A DNA stretch of 64,000 nucleotides from an uncultured Bacteroidaceae bacterium (GTDB lineage: Bacteria; Bacteroidota; Bacteroidia; Bacteroidales; Bacteroidaceae), in assembly GCA_905234735.1 (NCBI GenBank), contig CAJOJA010000005.1, positions 116,815-180,814 of the forward strand, in the 5' to 3' direction. Under the pieces are notes generated by a model. The model did not search any database. It saw nothing but the letters and a program-made list of their open reading frames with translations, and was not told the DNA's origin. Shown here piece after piece: positions 1-9,616 of the stretch (the stretch's first letter is position 1; each line of letters starts with the position of its first letter). Position numbers and translations under genes: made by a program.

Positions 1-3000
1 AGGGAGAGTTCGACTACCAGACTCTTCCCGACAACATGCGCTCATGGCTCGACAGCCGCGAGGACCAGTTGCGCTACCTGAGCCTCCACCCCGAAGAGGC
101 AGGGGCCATGATGGCTCCAGCTATTCACGACCGCGTGGAACCCATGGTAACCACAAAGTGGAACCAAAACAGCCCCTACAACGACGAATGCCCCATGTAC
201 TTCACGCTGGGCCGCTCGGTGACGGGGTGCGTGGCAACGGCTATGGCACAGGTCATGTACTACCAGCGCGCCAAGTCGGTGACCGAGGTGCAGAATGCCA
301 TTCCCGCCTACGACACATGGACAGAGCATGCCACCTACGGCAAACTGCACGTGGAGGGCATAGCTGCAGGCGAGCCCATCGACTGGGACAACATGCTGGA
401 CAGCTACGGCAGTGGTGCTACTGCCAAGCAGAAGAAGGCTGTGGCCCAACTGATGCACTACTGCGGCGTGTCGGTGAACATGGACTACACGAACAGCGCG
501 TCTGGCGCACAGTCGAGCAAGGTGGCCGAAGCCCTCGTGAAATACTTCGGCTACGGTTCGTCCGTGAAATATGCTTATCAGGGAAATTACAACGACGAAG
601 CGTGGGACAAGCTACTCTACAACGAACTGGCACAGGGGCGTCCCTTCTACCTGAGCGGACAGAACAGTCAGGGCGGTCACGCCTTCGTCTGCGACGGATA
701 CGATGGCAACCGCTGCTACCACATCAACTGGGGCTGGGGAGGTGCCAGCGATGGTTACTTCCTGCTCACCAGTCTGAATCCCTCGTCGCAGGGCATCGGT
801 GGTTCGGGCGACGGATACGGTTCGCAGGAAGAAGCCATCATCGGCTTTGAACCCGAAAACTACGGCACAAAGGCTATGCCCTTCAGCAATGCAAGGGTAA
901 AGAAATTGTGTCTGGACAATTTCGACCAGGACGGCGACGGTACATTCACCTACGGCGAAGCAGCACAGGTGACCGACCTGGGCGAAGCATTCAAAGGACA
1001 GTCGTCAATCACCACCTTTGAGGAACTGTACTACTTCACAGGACTGACCGCTCTGCCTGACGATGCATTCAACGGTTGTACGAAACTGACCACCGTGAAA
1101 TTGCCTAAAGGATTGAAAACCATCGGCAAGAATGCTTTCGCAGGTTGCCGTGCAATGAAGAATCTGATACTGCCCGATGGACTCACAACCATCGGCGAGG
1201 GTGCCTTTTCTGGCTGTCGTGCACTCGTGAATCCTGCTATTCCAAGTTCTCTGCCTCGCATCGAAGCAAAAACGTTCGAAGGTTGCCAAGCCATAACGAA
1301 AATAGTGTTGCCATCCGGAATATGTTTCCTGGGCGACAGTGCATTCAGTGCTTGCACCAAACTGGCTACCGTAAACCTTCGCAGCATTGCACCCGAAAAG
1401 ATAACGCTGGGCGTGGACGTATTTGCCGGCGTTGACCTGTCAGATGCAACCCTCAACACCCCCCAAGGCACAGGTGCCTATCTGAAAACCGCCGACCAGT
1501 GGAAGGACTTTGGCGAAATCAACGAGGAACGCAATTTGTCGAAGGGTAATTTCGCCACACTCGAGACCAATAAGGCATACTATATATATAATGTAGGTAC
1601 GGGCTACTATCTGACTCGTGGCGAAGCCTGGGGCACGCAGGCCGTTGTGGCTGACACAGACAGCCCCATGCGCTTCGAGCTGCGTCGCACTACATCGATG
1701 CCCGAAGGCACTTACTACCTCTATTCCGAAGACACGGGCAGCGACAAGCACATACTCTTCCGCACCAGCACGGACAGCAATGTCGGTGCCGGTGTGATGT
1801 GTTGCTTCGTCGACGGTGAATCGCTTGCAGCCCGTTCATATTGGACTGTGGCTTTGGTCGAAGGCGAGACTAACGTCTACACCTTCCAGATTCCGAGTAA
1901 CCAAAAGGGCTATGAGGCCGGACAGTTCTGGGGCATACAGCCTACACACGAAAGCAATGCTGCATCGCCCACCTACGGAGTTTACTCAGATATTATCTAT
2001 GCCGATTATCCCTCGAACTGCCAGTGGATGCTCGTGCCCTACGACAAACAGGAGCAGACCATCTTCCAGACAGCTCTGGTGCTGGAGAACCTGCTCGCCA
2101 TCGGCAAGAGTAAACGCGCAGAAATGACATGGGAGAAGGCCGTCTACGACAACTTGGAGAGCACACTCGAAGACATGCAGAAGGCCTGCCGCAAAATGCG
2201 CCGCAAACTGAACTTCATCAACTTCGAGAACGAACAGGCTTGGCAGATAGCTGTGGCCTACTATGACGCTGACCACAACGGAGAGATTGGTTACAATGAA
2301 GTTTCCGGTGTGGAGGACATCGGCAACGAGTTCCAGGGCAGCAATATCACGAGCCTGGACGAACTACGCTACTTCACGAAGGCCGAATACCTTGCAGGCA
2401 ACTCATTCAAGGACTGTAAGTCACTGCGTTCGGTGACATTGCCCGACGGCTTGCTCAACATTTATTACCAAGCCTTCCAAAACGACACCAAACTGGAATA
2501 TGTCAGTGCAGGTAGCTGCCTGAAATACATAGGCAACAATGCCTTCACTGGCTGTCAGGGACTCAAGGAATTCCGCGTTGCCGTTGCCGATCCGTCGACT
2601 ATTCAGATTGGCGAGAATGCCTTCAGCGGCGTCACGCTCGCCAACATCACCCTCTACGTTCCGCAGGGCTCCAAGGCATTGTACGAGAAAGCTGACACGT
2701 GGAAGGAGTTCGGCTCCATCGTAGAGATGCGCTCTGTCGGAGGCAAGCAGTTTGTTCCCCTGGAGGCCGACAAGGAAGTCTACGTCTACAACCTGGACAT
2801 GCGTAAGGAAATCACCAGCGGAGAGGCTTACGGCACACAGGCCGTCGTGGGCGTAAGCGGACTGACCTACCAGCTGAAGCGCACCAACAACATGGCCGAG
2901 GGCCTGTACTACCTAAGTTCAAGCAAGGGCATCCTCTTCCGCACCGATACAGACTCGAAGGTGGGCAAGGGCGTGAAGACCTGCTTCGTGGATGGCAAAC

Positions 3001-4427
3001 TGTCCGCCAAGGCCTACTGGAAGATTGCTCCCGTGGAGGGACGCGAGAACATCTACACCCTGCAAGTTCCTGAAACAGATGCCGACTATGTCGAAGGCCA
3101 GTATCTGGGCACCGACTACAGCCACTCTACGGACTTCGTTTGGGGCACATACGGTTTGTACTACGACGTCACGGCAGGAGACTATCCCGAGCGTATCCTG
3201 TGGGCCTTCGTCGGACTGGAAGAAACACAGCAGGCAAAGGATTTCTACGAAATGACCGAACGCCTCAAGGAGTTGCTGGCCATAGCCGATTCAAAGAACA
3301 TCGACACCACAAAGGAACATGCCGTTTACGACAACTTCGAAAGCAGCGATGACGAAATCTACAGAGCCATCGTAAACCTTCGGGCTAAGCTCCACTATAT
3401 TGACTTTGCCGACAGCCGTGCCCACACCATCAGCGTTAACCGTTGGGACGAGGACGAGGACGGCGAACTCAGCGAAGAAGAAGCTGCCGCTGTCACCGAC
3501 CTGGGCACAACATTCCGCACCTCCAGCATCAAGAGCCTCGACGAGCTAAGTTACTTTACCTCTCTGACCACATTGGCCGACGAAGCGTTCCGCGGCTGCA
3601 CGTCGCTCGTATCGCTGTACATTCCGGCTACAGTCAAGGACCTGGGTACAAACACATTCCTGAACTGCACCAGCCTGAAGTATATGGCTTTGCTGGCCGA
3701 AGACGCAACAGTGGATGCGGCCAATGCCGCCCTCCCTTCTGAAGTCACAGCATTCGTACCTAAAGCCCTAATGGACACCTACGGACCCAACGAAGCATGG
3801 GTGAAAGCCAAGGCCACCATTAAGGAATTCCTGGGCTACCCCATTGTTTCTGCCGCTCCTGCCAGCCGTCAGTATGGTCGCGCCAATCCAAACTTTACGT
3901 TCGAAGTAAATGGAGCGCCCATTAACGGAGAACCCATACTCAGCACCGAAGCTGAGCCGAAAAGCCCTGTGGGCGAATACGCCATTACCCTCGAACCGGG
4001 TAGCATCACTACCATAAACCTGCAGCTCATCCCGGCTATGCTCACCGTAGAGCGTGCTCCACTGACCCTCACGGCCAAGTCCTACTCCCGAAACATCGGC
4101 GAGGAGAATCCCGAGTTCGCGTTCAGTAACAGCAGCCTGCGCAACCGTGAGAAGATAGACACCATCCTGATTGTGCGTCCCGTCATCGAGTGCGATGCAA
4201 CGCCCGACAGTCCTGCCGGTGAATATGCGATTCGCATTTCGGGTGCCGAGGCCCAGAATTACGAAATTACGTATGTCAACGGTATTCTCACCGTGATTGA
4301 CCCCGTGGGTGTGAACAATATCGAGGCTGAAGCCAACCAGGAAGCACTTTACGACCTGAACGGACGTCGCGTCAGCACGCCAAGGCGCGGAGTCTACATC
4401 GTAGGCAAGAAGAAAGTTGTCCGATAG
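1..4427 (+). CDS. Secreted C10 (streptopain-like) cysteine protease with LRR repeats, 5' truncated
   Basis: The reading frame is open to the window edge, so the signal peptide and part of the propeptide are missing. The first ATG at 36 is only internal. The C10 catalytic Cys lies in a TGCVATAMAQ motif (about residue 65 from that ATG) and the His in GGHAF (about 215), followed by INWGWGG. Three calcium-binding-like loops (DQDGDG, DADHNG, DEDEDG) each precede a block of BspA-type LRR_5 repeats (LDEL..FT, then TLPDGL..I). A MBG/YDG-like region follows, then a C-terminal YDLNGRRV...GVYIV tail typical of type IX secretion cargo. It probably degrades host or dietary protein at the cell surface. The family call is firm; the substrate is unknown. 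Confidence 0.9.
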   Translation, partial: GEFDYQTLPDNMRSWLDSREDQLRYLSLHPEEAGAMMAPAIHDRVEPMVTTKWNQNSPYNDECPMYFTLGRSVTGCVATAMAQVMYYQRAKSVTEVQNAIPAYDTWTEHATYGKLHVEGIAAGEPIDWDNMLDSYGSGATAKQKKAVAQLMHYCGVSVNMDYTNSASGAQSSKVAEALVKYFGYGSSVKYAYQGNYNDEAWDKLLYNELAQGRPFYLSGQNSQGGHAFVCDGYDGNRCYHINWGWGGASDGYFLLTSLNPSSQGIGGSGDGYGSQEEAIIGFEPENYGTKAMPFSNARVKKLCLDNFDQDGDGTFTYGEAAQVTDLGEAFKGQSSITTFEELYYFTGLTALPDDAFNGCTKLTTVKLPKGLKTIGKNAFAGCRAMKNLILPDGLTTIGEGAFSGCRALVNPAIPSSLPRIEAKTFEGCQAITKIVLPSGICFLGDSAFSACTKLATVNLRSIAPEKITLGVDVFAGVDLSDATLNTPQGTGAYLKTADQWKDFGEINEERNLSKGNFATLETNKAYYIYNVGTGYYLTRGEAWGTQAVVADTDSPMRFELRRTTSMPEGTYYLYSEDTGSDKHILFRTSTDSNVGAGVMCCFVDGESLAARSYWTVALVEGETNVYTFQIPSNQKGYEAGQFWGIQPTHESNAASPTYGVYSDIIYADYPSNCQWMLVPYDKQEQTIFQTALVLENLLAIGKSKRAEMTWEKAVYDNLESTLEDMQKACRKMRRKLNFINFENEQAWQIAVAYYDADHNGEIGYNEVSGVEDIGNEFQGSNITSLDELRYFTKAEYLAGNSFKDCKSLRSVTLPDGLLNIYYQAFQNDTKLEYVSAGSCLKYIGNNAFTGCQGLKEFRVAVADPSTIQIGENAFSGVTLANITLYVPQGSKALYEKADTWKEFGSIVEMRSVGGKQFVPLEADKEVYVYNLDMRKEITSGEAYGTQAVVGVSGLTYQLKRTNNMAEGLYYLSSSKGILFRTDTDSKVGKGVKTCFVDGKLSAKAYWKIAPVEGRENIYTLQVPETDADYVEGQYLGTDYSHSTDFVWGTYGLYYDVTAGDYPERILWAFVGLEETQQAKDFYEMTERLKELLAIADSKNIDTTKEHAVYDNFESSDDEIYRAIVNLRAKLHYIDFADSRAHTISVNRWDEDEDGELSEEEAAAVTDLGTTFRTSSIKSLDELSYFTSLTTLADEAFRGCTSLVSLYIPATVKDLGTNTFLNCTSLKYMALLAEDATVDAANAALPSEVTAFVPKALMDTYGPNEAWVKAKATIKEFLGYPIVSAAPASRQYGRANPNFTFEVNGAPINGEPILSTEAEPKSPVGEYAITLEPGSITTINLQLIPAMLTVERAPLTLTAKSYSRNIGEENPEFAFSNSSLRNREKIDTILIVRPVIECDATPDSPAGEYAIRISGAEAQNYEITYVNGILTVIDPVGVNNIEAEANQEALYDLNGRRVSTPRRGVYIVGKKKVVR

Positions 4428-4451
4428 GCCTGTACGAGAAGGCACAAAAAA

Positions 4452-4490
4452 CCGTCCGGTAACTCTTCGTGAGCTACCGGACGGCTTTTA
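4452..4490. terminator. Bidirectional terminator between the C10 protease and rfbC
   Basis: A perfect 10-bp stem (4452-4461 with 4475-4484) is extended inward by CTC/GAG after one mismatch. It has A residues on the left and a T-rich run on the right, so it can serve both convergent genes. Confidence 0.85.
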
Positions 4491-4503
4491 TAGTTGTTTG
4501 TCG

Positions 4504-5052
4504 TCAATCGAAATAGACAGCCTCGGCAAACGGCAGTCCGTTGACATCCTTTGGCGACAGATTCATGTCCGAGGCAGGAATAGGCCAGTGGATATCGAGC
4601 GTCGGGTCGTCGAAACGAATAGAACATTCCGTCTGGGGAGCATATACATTGTCTACTTTGTACATGAACACAGCCTCGTCGCTCAGCACCAAGAAACCAT
4701 GGGCAAAACCACGGGGGATGAAGAACTGTCGATGGTTCTCATCGTTGAGCTCAACGGCTATGTGCCGACCAAATGTCGGAGAGCTCCGACGCAAGTCCAC
4801 TGCAACGTCCAGCACACACCCCTTGATGACACGTACCAACTTGGCCTGACTGGCCTCGCCACGCTGATAGTGCAAACCGCGAAGCACACCATAGGTGGAC
4901 ATCGATTCATTGTCCTGAATGAAGTTTATCGGACCGATATGCGACTCAAAATCAGATTGTTTAAACGTTTCTATGAAATAACCACGCGAATCTCCGAAGA
5001 CCCGTGGTTCCAGTATCCAAACACCCTCCAAAGGTGTCATAATATATTCCAT
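4504..5052 (-). CDS. rfbC: dTDP-4-dehydrorhamnose 3,5-epimerase
   Basis: RmlC epimerises dTDP-4-keto-6-deoxyglucose at C3 and C5 for dTDP-rhamnose synthesis in the cytoplasm. The 182-residue protein has full family length. It shows the cupin motifs GDSRGYF, the substrate loop FIQDNES, GVLRGLHYQ with the catalytic His, and FIPRGFAHGF. The first Met (MEYIM) or the fifth residue (MTPLEG) could be the start; the first follows the promoter closely. No rmlA, rmlB or rmlD is nearby, so the gene is an isolated pathway member here. Confidence 0.93.
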   Translation of the reverse strand: MEYIMTPLEGVWILEPRVFGDSRGYFIETFKQSDFESHIGPINFIQDNESMSTYGVLRGLHYQRGEASQAKLVRVIKGCVLDVAVDLRRSSPTFGRHIAVELNDENHRQFFIPRGFAHGFLVLSDEAVFMYKVDNVYAPQTECSIRFDDPTLDIHWPIPASDMNLSPKDVNGLPFAEAVYFD

Positions 5053-5080
5053 ACGTATAGACTTTTTGCGTTACGGGATG

Positions 5081-5112
5081 CAAAAATACTGATAATTATT
5101 TAATTATGCAAG
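5081..5112 (-). promoter_or_regulatory. Bacteroidetes promoter for rfbC
   Basis: On the minus strand, CTTG (5112-5109), 20 bp, then TATTTTTG (5088-5081) match the -33/-7 consensus. It lies about 30 bp before the rfbC start. Confidence 0.65.
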
Positions 5113-5148
5113 AGGCTATAAAAAAGTTTGAAAATATCAGGCGAAACA

Positions 5149-5180
5149 TTCGTGTAATTCAAAAAATAGCATTACCTTTG
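5149..5180 (+). promoter_or_regulatory. Promoter for the HU-CCDC81/SPOR gene, nearly leaderless
   Basis: TTCG (5149-5152), 20 bp, TACCTTTG (5173-5180). The ATG at 5185 begins only 4 nt after the -7 box, so transcription should start at or next to the start codon. Confidence 0.6.
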
Positions 5181-5184
5181 TAGC

Positions 5185-6357
5185 ATGAATCAACTGCCCA
5201 CATTCATAGAATACTTGTTACTGAACCACGATTACGTAGTAATTCCGGGGTTCGGGACCTTCATTACTCAGCAAATGGAGGCACGGCGGAATGAGGAAGA
5301 AGAAATCTTCCTTCCCCCCTATCGTTCCGTGCGATTCAACAGGGAGTTGACTCACAACGACAATCTGCTTTACAGCTCCATCCGCGAAGTGTTCGGAACC
5401 TCTATGGAACAAGCCGAGCAGTTGCTTGGTACATGGGTGTCGGACATCATGCAAACGCTTGAAGACGAAGGCGAAATGGACTTTGGGAGCATCGGTGTGT
5501 TCACCCTTGAACCCAATGCCACTCTTTCATTCACATCGGTTGAATCCGGTGTGACATCGCCCGACTATTATGGGCTGGATGCTTTCCACATCAGCGAAGT
5601 CACCCCAGTTCCAAAAGCGAAGGTTGTGCCCATGACAGCTACGATGGAGACCAGCGACAAGGAAATCACGATTCGCATCAACCGTCACGTTGCCAACTGG
5701 GTGGTAGCGGCCTGCGCTGCCATCATACTCTTTGTTGTATTCAACAATCCACTGCCTCAAACCGTACAAGAGCAGCGCAGCAGCATCAAAGAGCTGATTA
5801 TGAACAACGTGAAAAAGGATACACCAGAGTCCACCGAAGAGGTTAAGCCCAAGGTGGAGCACATTGTGGTAAAAAAGGTAGTCATGCTCTCGTCGGGAGA
5901 ACAGGGGAAGGACGTTTCAGAGATAGAAACAGCTGTACAGAAAGAAACCAAGACAAAGAAAGAGAACCCTGTGCAACCCATAACCGTCAACACTCCTCGC
6001 CCCCAGCCTCAACCCACTGTTGTCAGCTCGCCACACCCTCAGCCACAGCCAACCAGCGTCAGCACTCCTCGCCCCCAGCCGCAGCCCGCAAAGCCTCAGT
6101 CGTCCGCTGCAGAGCATGTCCAGCAGGCGCCCCACTATTGCGTCGTCGTGGCCAGTGCCATATCGGAGAGAAATGCAGCCAACTATGCTGCCAGACTGAA
6201 GGCCGAAGGTTATAACCACCCGCGCGTACATACAACAGAGAAGACGACACACGTGGTTGTAGGCAACTTCGAGACGGAAGTCGAGGCCTATAGAGTAGCA
6301 GAAGCTATGCGCCAAAACTCGGTAGAGTTCAAAACGGCATGGGTACTCAAACTGTAA
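5185..6357 (+). CDS. HU-CCDC81 and SPOR domain membrane protein
   Basis: 390 residues. The N-terminal 130 or so residues match the bacterial HU-CCDC81 (HU/IHF-like) architecture, beginning with FIEYLLLNHDYVVIPGFGTF. A single membrane segment follows near residues 172-192 (WVVAACAAIILFVVF), then a Lys/Glu-rich stretch and a Pro/Gln-rich spacer with three PQPQP-type units. A C-terminal SPOR domain covers about residues 318-390. By family knowledge, SPOR binds denuded peptidoglycan at division sites, and HU-like domains bind DNA or act as adaptors. This suggests an inner-membrane protein tying a cytoplasmic HU-like domain to the septal wall. That role is inference. It is followed after 3 nt by the FHA gene. 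Confidence 0.88.
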   Translation: MNQLPTFIEYLLLNHDYVVIPGFGTFITQQMEARRNEEEEIFLPPYRSVRFNRELTHNDNLLYSSIREVFGTSMEQAEQLLGTWVSDIMQTLEDEGEMDFGSIGVFTLEPNATLSFTSVESGVTSPDYYGLDAFHISEVTPVPKAKVVPMTATMETSDKEITIRINRHVANWVVAACAAIILFVVFNNPLPQTVQEQRSSIKELIMNNVKKDTPESTEEVKPKVEHIVVKKVVMLSSGEQGKDVSEIETAVQKETKTKKENPVQPITVNTPRPQPQPTVVSSPHPQPQPTSVSTPRPQPQPAKPQSSAAEHVQQAPHYCVVVASAISERNAANYAARLKAEGYNHPRVHTTEKTTHVVVGNFETEVEAYRVAEAMRQNSVEFKTAWVLKL

Positions 6358-6360
6358 TCT

Positions 6361-6888
6361 ATGAAACGAGTACGGTGCCCCAAGTGCGATAATCACATTG
6401 TCTTTGACGAAACCCAGTATGCGGACGGACAACAGTTGGTCTTCCAATGTCCGGAGTGCAACAAGCAGTTTGCCATCCGTATAGGAACCAGCAAACTACA
6501 CGATAAACACGAAGAGAAGATACTCGACGAACAGCAGCATGCCGAAGAGTGCGGCAGCATCGTGGTCGTGGAGAATGTATTTCACTACAAACAAGTCATC
6601 CCACTCAAGATGGGCGACAACGTCATAGGCCGCTACGTCAGAGGTACAGACATCAACACCCCCATCGAGACAAGAGACCCCAGTGTGGACACGAAACACT
6701 GCATCATTCGCGTACAGCACAACAAACAGGGCCACTTGCAGTACATCCTGCGCGATGCGCCGTCGAACACGGGCACGTTCTATATGAACGAGATACTGCG
6801 CGATCAGGACCGCATACGTCTGTCAGAGGGCGATATCATCACCATAGGTGCCACAACCCTCATCCTGCGGACGGCAAACAATGGATGA
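6361..6888 (+). CDS. Zinc-ribbon and FHA domain protein
   Basis: 175 residues. An N-terminal zinc ribbon has two CxxC pairs (CPKCD near residue 6 and CPECN near residue 31). The C-terminal half is a forkhead-associated domain with the expected pattern: IGR, then a ...KHC element, then an N-T-G-T-F strand, ending in a GDIITIGATTLIL strand. FHA domains bind phosphothreonine peptides. The start is 3 nt after the SPOR gene stop, so the two are almost certainly co-transcribed and may work in one signalling or division module. No kinase lies nearby. Confidence 0.85.
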   Translation: MKRVRCPKCDNHIVFDETQYADGQQLVFQCPECNKQFAIRIGTSKLHDKHEEKILDEQQHAEECGSIVVVENVFHYKQVIPLKMGDNVIGRYVRGTDINTPIETRDPSVDTKHCIIRVQHNKQGHLQYILRDAPSNTGTFYMNEILRDQDRIRLSEGDIITIGATTLILRTANNG

Positions 6889-6947
6889 AGGTGAGACCCT
6901 CGATTGTCAGAAATTTAACAAAAGAGACGTTTTTATTGCACAAAAGT

Positions 6948-6979
6948 TTTGGTAATGTGCGAAGATTGTTGTACCTTTG
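6948..6979 (+). promoter_or_regulatory. Promoter for the acyl-CoA ligase
   Basis: TTTG (6948-6951), exactly 20 bp, TACCTTTG (6972-6979): a perfect consensus, 33 nt before the ATG. Confidence 0.8.
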
Positions 6980-7012
6980 CACAGATTTAATCAAAACGAG
7001 CAATAACATACA

Positions 7013-8695
7013 ATGGAAACAGCACAAAAAGCAGGAAGCTTCAATCAATTCATATTCGATGCCATTCAGAAGTATTGGGACCAGGATGCCATGTCGGACT
7101 ATGGTGTCAGCACCTTGCAATACAAGGATGTAGCTCGCATCATCGAGAAACTGCACATACTCTTTGAGCACAGTGGTGTGAAGCCGGGCGACAAGGTGGC
7201 CCTTTGCGGACGCAACCAAAGCCGATGGGGGGCAGCCTTCTTTGCCATCACCACGTATGGAGCTGTTGCCGTACCTGTACTGCACGAGTTCCATCCCCAG
7301 TCCATCCACGACATCGTAAACCACTCGGACGCCAAGCTGTTCTTCGTCGAGGACAAGATTTTCCAACTACTCGATGCCAACGAGATGCCCAACCTCGAAG
7401 GCATACTTTCCATCATCGACTATCACCTCTTCGTGAGTCGTAGCGAGCAGTTGACCTTTGCCCGCGAGAACCTGAACCGTCTATTCGGCGAGAAGTTCCC
7501 CATGAACTTCCGTAAGCACCACATCGAGCCTTACTATGCCGACCAGCCCGATGAGATGGCCATCATCAACTACACCAGTGGTTCCACGGGCAATTCCAAG
7601 GGTGTAATGATTCCCTATCGCGCCCTTTGGAGCAACCGTATGTTTGCAGAGGAAGTGTTGGGTAACGTTATATCACAGGGGAAGAAAATGCTGGCCATGC
7701 TGCCTCTGGCCCACACCTATGGCATGGCCTTCGACTTCATCTTTGCCTTCACCAAGGGGGTACATATCCATTTCCTCACCAAACTGGCCAGTCCCAGCGT
7801 GCTGCTGAAGGCACTTGCCGACATCAAGCCCTGCGTGGTCATCGTCGTACCCCTCATCATCGAGAAGGTGGTGCGCAAGGCCGTACTGCCCAAGATTCAG
7901 GACCCGAAGATTCGTCTGATGATGATGACTCCTGTCATCGGCGACCGCATCCGCAAGAAGATATGCGACGGACTGACCAATGCCCTGGGCGGCAACTTCT
8001 ACGAGGTCATCATCGGAGGCTCGGCTCTGAACAAGGAAGTGGAAGACGTACTCAACGACATCGGTTTCCGCTACACCGTGGGCTATGGTGCCACCGAGTG
8101 CTCCCCCATCCTCGCCTACTCCGACTACAAGACTTTCGTGAAGGGCAGCTGCGGACGTCCCGCACCACGAATGGAACTCCGCATCGATAGTCCCGACCCT
8201 GCCCATGTACCTGGCGAGATACTGGCCCGCGGCATGAACGTCATGCTTGGCTACTATAAGAACGACGACGCTACAGCCGAAACCCTGAGGGACGGTTGGT
8301 ACCACACGGGCGACCTGGGTGTGATGGACGAGCAGAACAATGTCTTCATCAAGGGACGCTCCAAGAATATGCTCCTCGGTGCCAACGGGCAGAACGTTTA
8401 TCCGGAGGAGATCGAAGACAAGCTCACGGGTCTGCCGCTGGTCAGCGAGTGCGTAGTCATCCAGAAGGGTGAGAAGTTCTACGGACTTGTCTACCCCGAC
8501 CCCGACAAGGTGAAGGAACTCAACCTCACACGTGCCGATCTCGAAGAAATCATGGAACAGAATCGGAAGGACCTCAATCTCATCATCCCCGCCTACTGCA
8601 CACTTTCCGGCATCCGGCTCATGGACGAGGAGTTTGAGAAGACGCCGAAGAAGAGCATCCGACGCTTCAAGTACATGGACTATCCTATAGATTAA
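7013..8695 (+). CDS. AMP-forming long-chain acyl-CoA synthetase-like ligase
   Basis: 560-residue ANL-superfamily adenylating enzyme. It has the P-loop YTSGSTGNSKG (about residues 186-196), the A5 motif YGATEC (about 359), YHTGDLG (about 427), and a C-terminal Lys region (TPKKSIRRFKY) that activates the carboxylate. It likely activates fatty acids to acyl-CoA for membrane lipid use. The substrate cannot be read from the sequence. It has its own promoter. Its stop codon abuts the stop codon of the convergent SpoU gene with no gap. Confidence 0.9.
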   Translation: METAQKAGSFNQFIFDAIQKYWDQDAMSDYGVSTLQYKDVARIIEKLHILFEHSGVKPGDKVALCGRNQSRWGAAFFAITTYGAVAVPVLHEFHPQSIHDIVNHSDAKLFFVEDKIFQLLDANEMPNLEGILSIIDYHLFVSRSEQLTFARENLNRLFGEKFPMNFRKHHIEPYYADQPDEMAIINYTSGSTGNSKGVMIPYRALWSNRMFAEEVLGNVISQGKKMLAMLPLAHTYGMAFDFIFAFTKGVHIHFLTKLASPSVLLKALADIKPCVVIVVPLIIEKVVRKAVLPKIQDPKIRLMMMTPVIGDRIRKKICDGLTNALGGNFYEVIIGGSALNKEVEDVLNDIGFRYTVGYGATECSPILAYSDYKTFVKGSCGRPAPRMELRIDSPDPAHVPGEILARGMNVMLGYYKNDDATAETLRDGWYHTGDLGVMDEQNNVFIKGRSKNMLLGANGQNVYPEEIEDKLTGLPLVSECVVIQKGEKFYGLVYPDPDKVKELNLTRADLEEIMEQNRKDLNLIIPAYCTLSGIRLMDEEFEKTPKKSIRRFKYMDYPID

Positions 8696-9484
8696 TCACG
8701 AAGCTTGCCGTTGGCGCACGGCCTCAAACATCAGTATGGCCGCAGAAACGGAGACATTCAGCGAGTCCAACCGCCCCAGCATGGGGATGCGTATATGCCT
8801 GTCGGCCGCCTGGCGCCATTGGTCGGACAGGCCCGTAGCCTCCGTGCCCATCACGATGGCTGTGGCTTGGGTCATGGGCGTGTCGTAGTAAGGCAACGAA
8901 TCCTGTAACTGCGCCGTAAGTATCTGCACCCCGTTCCCCTTCAGGAACCGTATACACTCCTCCGACGAACAGGCCACCGTGGGCACTGTGAACAGGGCAC
9001 CGATGGAGGAACGGATGAGATTCGGATTGTAGAGGTCGGTCAGCGGGTCGCATACAATGACTGCCGTTGCTCCGGCTGCATCGGCCGAACGCAGCACGGC
9101 CCCCAGGTTGCCAGGTTTCTCCACGCTCTCCAGCACCACGAAAAGAGGCGCCTCCGTAGAGCCATCGGTCAAGAGATCATCCAGCGAGAGCTGCCGAGCC
9201 CGGACTTCGGCCACGATGCCTTCGGTTGTCCCTCTGTAGGCAATGCGTCCGTACACCTGTTCCGTCACCTCTACCACGCGGCACCCCTGTGGCAAATCCA
9301 ACTCACCGCACACCGACGGACACACGAACACCGTGTCCACCTCGTAGCCAGCCTCCACACAGTGCTCCAGTTCGCGATGTCCCTCCACTACGAACAATCC
9401 CCTGCGTCGCCGTTCTGCCGACTTCTGCTGCAGCTCCATCAACAGTTTTACCTTCGCGTTCTTTGTCGATTCTATCTTCTCCAT
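8696..9484 (-). CDS. TrmH/SpoU family RNA 2'-O-methyltransferase
   Basis: 262 residues with an N-terminal substrate-binding region (RRGLFVVEGHRELEH) and the three SPOUT motifs: EKPGNLGAVLRSADAAG, IVMGTEATGLS, and IPMLGRLDSLNVSVSAAI. The trefoil-knot domain binds S-adenosylmethionine. Such enzymes methylate a ribose 2'-OH in rRNA or tRNA; the target position is not evident. A weak promoter-like sequence (CAAAGAAA at 9516-9523 on the plus strand) lies upstream. Confidence 0.9.
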   Translation of the reverse strand: MEKIESTKNAKVKLLMELQQKSAERRRRGLFVVEGHRELEHCVEAGYEVDTVFVCPSVCGELDLPQGCRVVEVTEQVYGRIAYRGTTEGIVAEVRARQLSLDDLLTDGSTEAPLFVVLESVEKPGNLGAVLRSADAAGATAVIVCDPLTDLYNPNLIRSSIGALFTVPTVACSSEECIRFLKGNGVQILTAQLQDSLPYYDTPMTQATAIVMGTEATGLSDQWRQAADRHIRIPMLGRLDSLNVSVSAAILMFEAVRQRQAS

Positions 9485-9616
9485 CCTGTCACCCCTTGCT
9501 ATTTTCTAGTGAATGCAAAGAAACAAGTATTTTTTTCATACATACAAGAGAATTACGTCCAAAATGGCAGCACGCCATAGGGCATATCACTTCTATCTAA
9601 CAAAATGCAAAATGCC

